Below the pieces are notes generated by a model that saw nothing but the letters and a program-made list of their open reading frames with translations, searched no databases and was not told where the DNA came from. From M55B154 sp964345775 (GTDB lineage Bacteria > Spirochaetota > UBA4802 > UB4802): a DNA stretch of 15,183 bases. Where the stretch lies: positions 1 through 15,183 of the forward strand of contig CAYFSO010000074.1 of assembly GCA_964345775.1 (NCBI GenBank), in the 5' to 3' direction. Of this stretch, positions 4,954-12,975 are shown piece after piece. Position 1 is the first letter of the stretch. The number at the start of each line of letters is the position of its first letter. The position numbers were made by a program, and so were the translations under genes.

Positions 4954-7788
4954 TTACTCTTCAGTCTTATCATACCCGTAGTGATCATAAAGATTTTTCG
5001 CTTTTATCTTTACCAGTGCATTCATCGAATCAGATTGCAGTTCGGACAATAATTTCTTTGATCGTTCCACTTTTCCCCATTCATTAAGCATAATGGCCAG
5101 TAAAAGACGTGACTGAACAACGTAACTGTTTTCAGCATTTTTCTTTTCGGCCACGTCTTCAAGATATCGATAGGCTCTTGACGCATTATCATACACATGC
5201 AGGCTGAGGAAACCAAGATAATAGGTACTCTCTTCCCAGTATTGACTCTGGTCCTGTGCTACCTTGTAATAAAAATAATACGCGGTTTTGTACATGGACC
5301 GTTTGAGATAAAGCCGTGCATAGTAGTAATTTATTATGGTTGTATTGCCACTGTAATTGCTCAACAGGCGGGCATATTTCTTCACATTGTCAAGGTCATC
5401 ACGTAAATAATAGAATTCAAGACATCGACGCAATACCTGCTCGGCATAGGATGATCTCAGTATTTGATCCATGTGTTCCTGTAGCAGATCCATTGCCTTC
5501 TCTTGCCGGTTCTTTCCAAAATATACCAGTATTATTATGGCATTTCTCTTTAGCTGGTACTCTTTTTCCTTCACACCTTCTACAAGTTCTATTGCCTCGT
5601 CATACTTTTCCTGGCGCAGGTACAGGTCGGCAAGCTCCATTCTTGTCTGAAGGATCCTTTGGGAACCAGGCATATCCAGGATCAACCTGGAAAAATACTC
5701 CATCGCGCTTTCATATGATTTCATTTCCTTGTAGTAAGAAGCAAGCTTAAACAAGACAGAGGCGTACACTTCACCCTCCCCCCTGGTCATGTTTATTATA
5801 TCCACAACCGTTCCTGTATCATCGTATTTCAGTGCAGCATCTGCTACCATGAGCAGGTCATCGCTTCTAAAGTCAGGAAGTGGTATCTGCATGAATATTG
5901 AATATGCTGTCTTGTACGCCTTGAGACTGTAATAACTCTTTGCAAGCAATATTTTCAATTGTTTACCGGTATGATCAGGTTCATTTATTATATCATCATT
6001 TTCAAGCCGGTTTATAACGGTACGAAAGCTGCCTGCATTATAACTGGCGATCATGTAGTATAACAGTACCGGCCGTTCCCGCTCCCTCCCCGGTGTTTCC
6101 AGGTATTTTTTGTAATAATATGCCGCTGCAGAATATTTTCCACTGCTGAATTTATCATCGCCCCTTTCTATGAATATTTTACCCGCATACCTTGATGAGG
6201 GGAACCGCGACACGATGAAATCCCTGTACTTTTCTGCGCTTCTTTGCTTTTCCTTAATAACAACAGCGAAATCGTATAGAAATGATGGGAAATCATCCTT
6301 ACCATAATAGTACTTCATGAGGAATTGCACCAGCTCTTCTGATCTTTTATAGTTGCCGTTTTTATAGTGCGCTTTTACCATGAGCTGGTAGGCTTCGTAC
6401 TTGTAGGATGGTTTTTTCGATTTAACATACTCCTGTGACAATTCAATGGTCTTTTTAAATTCATTTTTTTCAAAATAAGCCTTGGCCAGGAAGAAATTTG
6501 ATTCGTTCAGGTATTCTGAGAAAGGATTGAGTTCGCGGATCTTCTCAAAACCGGCCAGTGCTTTCTCCACTTTCCCCTGCTTCATGTATACCCGGGCAAG
6601 CAAAAACTGTATCCTGTCAATATCCTCGTCGTAGGTATACTGGGAAAACAGGTGCTCCAGGATCCTTTCGGCATCCTCAAGCCTTTTCACATCAAGATAA
6701 ACTTTTGCGAGAAGCAGCATGGTATCTTTCTGCGTATCCGGATCATCAACCGAAATTGAGTCTTCAAGGTAGGGGATTGCTTTTTCCGGATCGGATTCAA
6801 GATATAGATCACTCAGCACCATCGATGCCCGGCTTTTAAGCTCCATGTTTGTTGTTTCTTTTCTGACTTCTTCCAGCAGGTCAAGGCCCTCGTCTTCACG
6901 CCTGGTACCAACAAGCATTTTTCCAAGGTGGTACTTGGCATTGTAATACCAATTTGAATCCTGGCCAATAAGTATAAACGATTCCAGGAAAAACCGTGCC
7001 GTTGCCGTTTCATTCAATTCAAGGTACGAAAGAGCCTTGTAATACTGCGCATCATAAAAAGGTGACTCCTTGACCAGGGAATCTGGTATTGAACGGAATA
7101 TGCGGAGTGCTTTTCCATGGTTGTTCTTCAACTGGTAGGATCTTCCAACGATGAGCCTCGCCCGAGATGCTGTTCTGATATTGTCAAGAGAATACATGAG
7201 TGGCTCGAGAAGCTCCACCGCCTGGTCAAATTTCCTGTTCTGGAACATGGCCTCACCGATCTTCACGATCCGGCTGCTGTCCTTCTTCTTGCCTTCTTTT
7301 TTGGCAACTGCTTTCTTCCACTCTATGATAGCCTCGTCATACCGCTCCTGGATATAGTATATCTCCCCTATCCGGTCATATGATTCAACTATCAGCCTGT
7401 TGTTAGACGTCCTGGCTATAAATCTCCGGTATTCCTCGATGGCTTTTATGTATTCCTTCATATGGAAATAGGATTCTGCAATCCAGTAACGAGCCTCGGA
7501 ACATATCTCGGTGGTGGTACAGATGAGCAGGAACCTGTTGAACTCGAAAATGGCAGACTTGTAATTCTTCTGGTGAAATATTGACCGTGCCAGGTAAAAC
7601 CAGGCCCGGTCCCTGTACGCATCGTCCGCGTCAACTACCTTACGGAATATCAATTCGGAGGATCCATAGTTGCCCGATTTGAATGCTTCCATTCCCTGTT
7701 CAAACAACTGTTGTGAACTGGAATTTGCAAGCAGGGGGCTGCAGAGAAGCAGTCCCATAATACATGTTATTATACCTTTCTTCAGCAT
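4954..7788 (-). CDS. Large exported tetratricopeptide-repeat protein
   Basis: The 944-residue product begins with a Sec signal peptide: MLKK, a hydrophobic core, and probable cleavage after Ala21 (LLA). The residue before Cys16 is Leu, so there is no canonical lipobox and a lipoprotein is not supported. Almost all the rest is helical repeats of TPR type with the spacing of W/Y, L, A, Y and A. Examples are FLARIY-like units such as RAWFYLARSIFHQKNYKSA, ARYWIAESYFHMKEYIKAI and RIGEIYYIQERYDEAI in the first 200 residues, with more through to the end. No catalytic domain is seen. A periplasmic scaffold or adaptor role is the best inference; the partner is unknown. The ATG lies inside the end of cinA (7-base overlap) with AAGGA directly against it, an unusually short SD spacing that suggests coupling to cinA. 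Confidence 0.88.
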   Translation of the reverse strand: MLKKGIITCIMGLLLCSPLLANSSSQQLFEQGMEAFKSGNYGSSELIFRKVVDADDAYRDRAWFYLARSIFHQKNYKSAIFEFNRFLLICTTTEICSEARYWIAESYFHMKEYIKAIEEYRRFIARTSNNRLIVESYDRIGEIYYIQERYDEAIIEWKKAVAKKEGKKKDSSRIVKIGEAMFQNRKFDQAVELLEPLMYSLDNIRTASRARLIVGRSYQLKNNHGKALRIFRSIPDSLVKESPFYDAQYYKALSYLELNETATARFFLESFILIGQDSNWYYNAKYHLGKMLVGTRREDEGLDLLEEVRKETTNMELKSRASMVLSDLYLESDPEKAIPYLEDSISVDDPDTQKDTMLLLAKVYLDVKRLEDAERILEHLFSQYTYDEDIDRIQFLLARVYMKQGKVEKALAGFEKIRELNPFSEYLNESNFFLAKAYFEKNEFKKTIELSQEYVKSKKPSYKYEAYQLMVKAHYKNGNYKRSEELVQFLMKYYYGKDDFPSFLYDFAVVIKEKQRSAEKYRDFIVSRFPSSRYAGKIFIERGDDKFSSGKYSAAAYYYKKYLETPGRERERPVLLYYMIASYNAGSFRTVINRLENDDIINEPDHTGKQLKILLAKSYYSLKAYKTAYSIFMQIPLPDFRSDDLLMVADAALKYDDTGTVVDIINMTRGEGEVYASVLFKLASYYKEMKSYESAMEYFSRLILDMPGSQRILQTRMELADLYLRQEKYDEAIELVEGVKEKEYQLKRNAIIILVYFGKNRQEKAMDLLQEHMDQILRSSYAEQVLRRCLEFYYLRDDLDNVKKYARLLSNYSGNTTIINYYYARLYLKRSMYKTAYYFYYKVAQDQSQYWEESTYYLGFLSLHVYDNASRAYRYLEDVAEKKNAENSYVVQSRLLLAIMLNEWGKVERSKKLLSELQSDSMNALVKIKAKNLYDHYGYDKTEE

Positions 7789-9020
7789 TCCTTTTTACCA
7801 ATGCAGTAATCTCTCACAAGCCCAATTGAAAACATGGCTGAATATTCCCGGTTTCTCCAACGATCTCCACCGAAATTCATTGTAAAGGTTTCGACCCCTT
7901 CACCGGTGGACAGTCCAAAACATACCATTCCAACTGGTTTCGCAGGAGTCCCACCTCCCGGCCCCGCTACTCCCGTTGTAGAAACCGCCACATCCGCACC
8001 GAGTTTCACCCTGGCTCCTTCTGCCATTTCTCCTGCTACTGTTTCGCTCACGGCACCATGTTCCCTGAGTGAGCTACCGGAAACATCAAGTAAGTTCATC
8101 TTGGCCTCGTTACTATAGGCCACGATTGATCCGTTGAATACGTCCGATGAACCCGGAATGTCAGTCACTTTACCCGCTATGAGTCCTCCTGTACAAGACT
8201 CAGCCGTGGCCATTTTAAAACCACACGAATTCAGCCTGTAAAGTAACTCTTTCTCCAGCGAATCATAGCCATGAACAAGCAGGCTGTTCCCGAACTCTCT
8301 TTTCATTTGACCCAGGATAGTATCACCAGGCAGTTGTCTATCGTCATCAGCATAAAAGACTACCCTGTTTATCCCCGGCCTGGTAGTGATTGTCCAGCTA
8401 ACCCTGTCAAAAGGTATTTCGAGAGAGGCTATTCTCCTGTTGACTTCAGCCTCCCGAGTCAGCACAATCCTGAACTCATATGAATCACGGGCTGCCGTCT
8501 TAAAAACGAACTGTATATATTGAAACACGCTCTGTTCGAACATGTGTTTCATCTCCACGGGCACACCCGGCATGGATATTAGTGTTTTGTTTTGATGCTG
8601 TAACGCGAATCCGGGGGCCAGCCCCACTTTATTTTCAAACACTACCGCGTCACGGGGAACGGTGACCATCTTCATATCACCATCCAGGATATCTCTTCCC
8701 GTACCGTGAAAATATTTCTCCATTCTTGTTAGAGCATTTTCGTTCACTATTGTTTCAATATCCCATATTGCACCCAGCACTTCAACTGTGCGGTCATCTT
8801 CCGTTGGGCCGAGCCCGCCTGTCATTATCACAAGTTCAGCTGCATTCAAGGCTTCATTGATAACCCTGGTGATCATATCTGGATCATCACCAACGGTAAA
8901 ATGGGCTATCACATTACAGCCTGACGAAAACAGCCTGTTGCTGAGATAATAATTATTGTATTCCTGTACATTCCCATGTACAAGCTCGCTTCCGGTTGCC
9001 ACAAGGGCTGTGCGTATCAT
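7782..9020 (-). CDS. cinA: CinA: MoCF-like domain plus nicotinamide-nucleotide amidase domain
   Basis: The 412 residues give the full two-domain CinA. The N-terminal MoCF_biosynth/COG1058 domain (about 1-170) shows TGSELVHGNVQEYN (9-22), VGDD (43-46), TGGLGPTEDD (67-76) and PGVPVEM (151-157); in characterised members it hydrolyses ADP-ribose. The C-terminal PncC-like domain (about 255-410) shows AESCTGG with the presumed catalytic Ser275, VAYSNEAK (300-307) and TTGVAGPGGGTPAKPVG (348-364). It deamidates nicotinamide mononucleotide to nicotinate mononucleotide in NAD by-product salvage. The old 'competence-induced' name does not imply competence here. The ATG at 9020 has only a weak upstream GGTAG. 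A promoter-like TATAAT lies 33-38 bases before it, so this may be the first gene of a separate transcription unit. Confidence 0.96.
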   Translation of the reverse strand: MIRTALVATGSELVHGNVQEYNNYYLSNRLFSSGCNVIAHFTVGDDPDMITRVINEALNAAELVIMTGGLGPTEDDRTVEVLGAIWDIETIVNENALTRMEKYFHGTGRDILDGDMKMVTVPRDAVVFENKVGLAPGFALQHQNKTLISMPGVPVEMKHMFEQSVFQYIQFVFKTAARDSYEFRIVLTREAEVNRRIASLEIPFDRVSWTITTRPGINRVVFYADDDRQLPGDTILGQMKREFGNSLLVHGYDSLEKELLYRLNSCGFKMATAESCTGGLIAGKVTDIPGSSDVFNGSIVAYSNEAKMNLLDVSGSSLREHGAVSETVAGEMAEGARVKLGADVAVSTTGVAGPGGGTPAKPVGMVCFGLSTGEGVETFTMNFGGDRWRNREYSAMFSIGLVRDYCIGKKEC

Positions 9021-9052
9021 ATGCGTCTACCAGGATGAAAGGTTTTTTCGGC

Positions 9053-9082
9053 ATTATACAGGAGTACACATGTAAAATACAA
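9053..9082 (-). promoter_or_regulatory. Candidate sigma70-type promoter in front of cinA
   Basis: On the minus strand TTGTAT (9082-9077) is followed after 18 bases by a perfect TATAAT (9058-9053). A start site near 9046 would give a 5' leader of roughly 26 bases to the cinA ATG at 9020. It occupies the only sizeable gap (81 bases) inside the minus-strand run. The -35 hexamer is poor, matching only TTG, so the call rests mainly on the -10 and the position. No terminator is seen after argS, so argS read-through is also likely. Confidence 0.4.
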
Positions 9083-9101
9083 CCTAAAATTTGATGATAC
9101 A

Positions 9102-10814
9102 TTACATGCGTTCAGGGGCGGCAACACCCAGTATATGCAACCCGTTCCTCATTACGATATGGACTGCATCACAGAGTGCCAGGTAGGTCTGGGTTGCCTT
9201 CATGTCATCAGAGAGTACCCTGTGTTCTGTATAAAACTTGTGATATGCCTGTGCCAGTCGCATAAGATACGTGGTCATACGATGAGGTTCATAACTTATT
9301 GCCGCATCCCGTATTTCCTCAGGGAAGCGGGCAAGCAATTTCATAAGCGCCATGGACTCCGGGTTATCTACCAGCTCAAGTACAGCTTCTTCGTGGTTAT
9401 ATGTTATTCCACGGTTCTCAGCTTCCCTGAATATTGAACATATCCTGGCATGTGCATACTGGAGGTAAAATACTGGATTTTCGGAGCTCTGCCGCTTTGC
9501 GAGATCCAGGTCAAAATCAAGATGGCTTTCCATTGACCGCATCACGAAGAAGTACCGTGCCACGTCAACTCCCACTTCTTCGATAAGGTCCTCCATGGTG
9601 GAAAACTTGCCAAGCCGCTTGGACATTTTTACGGCTTCTCCTTCCATCATGAGGTTTACCTGCTGCGCTATGAGTATGCGGAATTTATTTTCATCGTATC
9701 CCATTGCCTGCATGGCACCTACCAGGCGGGATATATAACCGTGATGATCTGGTCCCCATATGTCAATTATGAGATCATACCCCCTGTTGATCTTGGTAAG
9801 ATGATAGGCGATATCTGCCATAAGATACGTGGGCCTTCCATCATCACGTACAACAACCCTGTCCTTGTCATCACCGAAATCAGTTGCGCGGAAAACCTTC
9901 TTGCCCTCTTCTTCGTATATAACACCAAGGGATTCAAGATAGGAAAGTGTTTCTTCAACCTTCCCCTCCAGGTGAAGGTTCTTCTCGTGGAACCATGTCT
10001 GGTACTCTACATTGAATTCTGCCAGGTCACGTTTCTGGCCTGATACGTTGTATTCAACCGCAAGATCTGCACAGAGTTGTATTTTGTCATCCTCGTTCTC
10101 AATTGCGGGCAGTTCGTCCTCGTGCTCCTTTTCGATCCATGCGGCAATATCCCTTATATATTCACCATGATACCCGTTTTCAGGGAATGCCACATCTTCC
10201 CCTTTCAACTGTCGGTATCGTGCCAGTACAGATTGTCCCAGCAGGTATACCTGGTTACCGTAATCGTTCACGTAAAATTCCCTGTGTACAGTATCACCGC
10301 TTGCCTCAAGAAGGTTTGCAAGGGTATCACCAACTGCGGCTGCACGTGCTGAGACCACGTTCATGGGTCCCGTTGGATTGGCTGAAACGAATTCAATATT
10401 TATTGAACGGGGTTCTTCGCGTGTATTTTTCCCGTAATTATCCTTTTCGTTAATAATAGTCCTAAGGTTGTTGAAAAGATGATCAATAGTGATAAAAATA
10501 TTCACGAACCCCGGTTTTACCACTTCAATGTCACCAATTATGCCCGTTCCCTCAATGTGTGATTTTAACATGTTGCCGATCTCGACAGGAGACTTACGCA
10601 ATATTTTTGCCAGCTCCATTGCCACGGGAGTTGCGTAATCCCCGAATTTCTCTTCCCTGGGATATTCAATCTTTACTTCCGGAAATGAAGACGTGTGGGT
10701 CCCGGTAAGGGCAGCCATTTTCTGCAAGGCCTCTTGTACAATATCACGAACAGTATCTTTCAATATCAAAACGTCACCTCGGTATTTTTCGTATTTGTAA
10801 GGAAAGGGTTCCAT
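9102..10814 (-). CDS. argS: Arginyl-tRNA synthetase
   Basis: This class I synthetase charges tRNA-Arg. The N-terminal Arg-tRNA-synthetase domain (with EEKFGDYATPVAMELA) recognises the D loop, the Rossmann catalytic core follows, and the C-terminal anticodon-binding DALR domain ends in the family hallmark APERM. Core motifs include FVSANPTGP, FYVNDYGNQ, WGPDHHGY and an intact KMSKR (about 396-400 from the start used here). The HIGH position reads NVVS (10350-10361), a degenerate form. The start is uncertain. ATG at 10814 has GAGG 9 bases upstream and gives 570 residues. TTG at 10769 has the better GAGGTG SD and gives 555, nearer the usual beginning of the family. An open TTG at 10838 is least likely. 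It is separated from cinA by 81 bases and divergent from the cyclase gene. Confidence 0.96.
   Translation of the reverse strand: MEPFPYKYEKYRGDVLILKDTVRDIVQEALQKMAALTGTHTSSFPEVKIEYPREEKFGDYATPVAMELAKILRKSPVEIGNMLKSHIEGTGIIGDIEVVKPGFVNIFITIDHLFNNLRTIINEKDNYGKNTREEPRSINIEFVSANPTGPMNVVSARAAAVGDTLANLLEASGDTVHREFYVNDYGNQVYLLGQSVLARYRQLKGEDVAFPENGYHGEYIRDIAAWIEKEHEDELPAIENEDDKIQLCADLAVEYNVSGQKRDLAEFNVEYQTWFHEKNLHLEGKVEETLSYLESLGVIYEEEGKKVFRATDFGDDKDRVVVRDDGRPTYLMADIAYHLTKINRGYDLIIDIWGPDHHGYISRLVGAMQAMGYDENKFRILIAQQVNLMMEGEAVKMSKRLGKFSTMEDLIEEVGVDVARYFFVMRSMESHLDFDLDLAKRQSSENPVFYLQYAHARICSIFREAENRGITYNHEEAVLELVDNPESMALMKLLARFPEEIRDAAISYEPHRMTTYLMRLAQAYHKFYTEHRVLSDDMKATQTYLALCDAVHIVMRNGLHILGVAAPERM
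10775..10780 (-). promoter_or_regulatory. Strong SD inside the annotated argS start region
   Basis: GAGGTG on the minus strand lies 5 bases before an in-frame TTG at 10769, which would begin the protein with the residues ILKDTVRDIV after the initiator Met. This spacing and strength are better than those of the ATG at 10814. It could be the true ArgS start, or chance, since the hexamer also encodes ordinary residues of the longer form. Confidence 0.4.
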
Positions 10815-10970
10815 TAAATTATGCCTCATCTCGAACAATCTTCAAACTATTTGTCAATTACTTAATACGCCTCCCGTTATGCACATAATAATAAAATACT
10901 TGAAAATATTGGTATCACGTGGGAGAAAAGAGTGTCGCATTATTCATTAAATACATTTCATCTTCTTCAT

Positions 10971-10974
10971 GAGG
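10971..10974 (+). promoter_or_regulatory. Shine-Dalgarno deciding the cyclase start
   Basis: GAGG lies 6 bases before ATG at 10981. The earlier in-frame ATG at 10969 is preceded only by pyrimidine-rich TTCATCTTCTTC, with no SD. This favours 10981 as the start and adds no residues before the basic MKFEKN head. Confidence 0.6.
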
Positions 10975-10980
10975 TTCGCC

Positions 10981-12975
10981 ATGAAATTTGAAAAGAACCA
11001 CCTAATAGGGCTTGTTATTGCCCTGCTCTTTTTCCTTGTAGTAAGCTTCCTGTACAGCCAGACTCGACTATTTGACGGACTTGAGTCGGGATCGATCGAC
11101 TTCAGGTTTTACCTTCGCGACCCTTCCCAGAAAACGGAAAAACTCCAGGAGGGTGTCCGCGTTGGCGGTAAAAACCCGAGGGCAAGAGATGATATCATAA
11201 TTCTTGGTATTGATGAAAGTACCATCAGGAGTTTTTCCAAAAATGGTATCAGCTGGCCTTTCCCGTGGGACATCCACGCCATGTTTACCCGTCATGTAGC
11301 GTCAGGGAATCCCAAGTCAATATTTTTTGATATCATGTTTTTAGATCACAAGGAGCACGAAGAGGAGTTAGCCGATGCCGTCAGGGATGCCGGCATGGTG
11401 TTCCTGGATTTCCCCTTCGAGACTGAAGAAGTTCATGTGAAATATTCTGATATTGATGAAAGGATGGAAATCCTTGACAGGTACAAATTCCCCGTGGACC
11501 CGGATGACAAGGAGCTGCCATGGGTAGAAGAAGCGGTTCCCCCCACTCCCATGCTGGCCCGTGCGGCAGAAGGGATCGGATATGCAAACATCAAGCCCGA
11601 TGTTACCGACAAGGTAAACAGGGAAGTCCCCATGTTGATCAAGTACCGCGGGTTCTACTATCCTTCAATAGACCTCGTAATTGTAATGCATTATTACGGC
11701 ATAACAAAGGATGATGTTGAGATCCGGATGGGAAAATACATCAAGCTAAAAAATATTCCACCGGAAAAGATGGCCAAACCGAACCCGGAAAACTCGGTTA
11801 CCATACCCATTGACAATGAAGGATTTATGGATATCAATTTTGCAGGTGGACCGGGAAGTTTTCAGGATTACCCGTATTACCTGTTTGCCAGGGAGGGCAA
11901 ATTTAAACACAAATCACTTGAGAACAAGATATGCCTGGTGGCAGCATATTCATCCACGGGTATCTCCTCTGATATTCATCCATCCCCTTACGGCCAGTTG
12001 TTCGGGATAGAGCACCACGCCAATGCCCTGAACACCGTATTGAACCAGGACTTCATCATCAAGTTAACGCCATTGCAGAATATCATCATCCTGCTTGTAC
12101 TGGCACTTCTCATGGGGCTCATTCTTCCACGTTTCTCAATAATCGTATCGGTGGTATTTGCCCTGGCTCTTGGACTGGTATATGTTATCGGGGCCTACGT
12201 TCTCTTTGATATATTGAATTTTATAAGCGTGTTTGCCACACCAATTATACAGATAGGCGGTACATTTTCCTTTATTATCGTCTACAGGGTGTTGACCGAG
12301 CAGCAGGAGAAACGGTATATCCGCCAGACCTTCTCGAAGTTCGTTTCAAAGTCGGTTGTTGACGAGCTTCTCAGGGATCCAAAGATGCTTCAGCTTGGTG
12401 GCCAGAAAAAGATACTTACAGTAATCTTCTCTGATATCAGGAGTTTTACCTCGATTTCCGAGAAAATGACCCCCGAAGAGCTTGTAGAACATCTTAACGA
12501 GTACCTTCAGGCCATGACCGACCTCGTCATAGAATACAACGGCACACTTGACAAGTACGTTGGGGACGAGATCATGGCTTTCTGGGGTGCCCCCCTGCCG
12601 CAGGATGATCATGCCTTACGAGCATGCAAGTGCTCTGTAGAGATGATGAAGGTCCTTGCCAGGCTGAATAAAGAATGGGAAGAACAGGGCAAACCCGCAC
12701 TTAACATTGGTATTGGTATCAACACTGGTGAAATGGTTGTTGGTAACATGGGTTCTTCTTCCCGCATGGACTACACCCTGATGGGGGATAATGTCAACCT
12801 GGGTGCACGGCTGGAAGGAACTAACAAGGAGTATGGCACCCATATTATAATCAGTGAATTTACATACGAACATGTGAAAGACCATATTATTGCCAGGGAG
12901 CTTGACCTTGTTCAAGTAAAAGGCAAGGAACGTCCTGTAAAGATCTACGAATTAATTGACATTAAACAGGGATAA
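10981..12975 (+). CDS. CHASE2-domain class III adenylate/guanylate cyclase
   Basis: The 664-residue membrane-bound sensor enzyme makes a cyclic nucleotide, most likely cAMP, from the triphosphate. After a short basic head there is one membrane helix (about 7-26), then an extracytoplasmic CHASE2 domain (about 30-355; SIDFRFYLRDP near its start, DIIILGIDESTI, PKSIFFDIMF). Three membrane helices follow (about 365-436), then a linker (FSKFVSKSVVDELL) and the cyclase domain (about 474-660). Metal-binding Asp485 (FSDIRSF) and Asp529 (KYVGDE) are present, as are Lys525 and the Asn606/Arg610 pair (NVNLGARLE). The second specificity position is Thr599 (MDYTLMGD), as in Lys/Thr adenylyl cyclases such as CyaC. 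The enzyme therefore looks complete. It is transcribed alone, divergent from argS, and convergent with the AsmA-like gene, overlapping it by 24 bases. The signal sensed is unknown. Confidence 0.95.
   Translation: MKFEKNHLIGLVIALLFFLVVSFLYSQTRLFDGLESGSIDFRFYLRDPSQKTEKLQEGVRVGGKNPRARDDIIILGIDESTIRSFSKNGISWPFPWDIHAMFTRHVASGNPKSIFFDIMFLDHKEHEEELADAVRDAGMVFLDFPFETEEVHVKYSDIDERMEILDRYKFPVDPDDKELPWVEEAVPPTPMLARAAEGIGYANIKPDVTDKVNREVPMLIKYRGFYYPSIDLVIVMHYYGITKDDVEIRMGKYIKLKNIPPEKMAKPNPENSVTIPIDNEGFMDINFAGGPGSFQDYPYYLFAREGKFKHKSLENKICLVAAYSSTGISSDIHPSPYGQLFGIEHHANALNTVLNQDFIIKLTPLQNIIILLVLALLMGLILPRFSIIVSVVFALALGLVYVIGAYVLFDILNFISVFATPIIQIGGTFSFIIVYRVLTEQQEKRYIRQTFSKFVSKSVVDELLRDPKMLQLGGQKKILTVIFSDIRSFTSISEKMTPEELVEHLNEYLQAMTDLVIEYNGTLDKYVGDEIMAFWGAPLPQDDHALRACKCSVEMMKVLARLNKEWEEQGKPALNIGIGINTGEMVVGNMGSSSRMDYTLMGDNVNLGARLEGTNKEYGTHIIISEFTYEHVKDHIIARELDLVQVKGKERPVKIYELIDIKQG

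Noticed and set aside
7739..7745. Lipobox in the exported TPR protein (LLLC near residues 13-16).
   Set aside because: The residue before Cys is Leu rather than Gly, Ala or Ser, and a better Sec cleavage site (LLA) lies just after it.
10852..10857. Perfect TTGACA on the minus strand upstream of argS, as a -35 element.
   Set aside because: At 16-18 bases spacing the next hexamers (TTCGAG, TCGAGA, CGAGAT) are poor -10 matches, and the nearest CATAAT is about 28 bases away. Not enough to call a promoter.
10839..10980. Promoter or operator for the cyclase in the divergent gap (TTGAAA at 10900, CATAAT at 10884, palindrome CACGTG at 10916).
   Set aside because: None of the hexamers pair at sensible spacing, and a 6-base palindrome occurs by chance. 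I see no convincing element.
12903..12917. CTTGA/TCAAG hairpin near the cyclase 3' end as a minus-strand terminator for the AsmA-like gene.
   Set aside because: The stem is only about five pairs and no T run follows on the minus strand.
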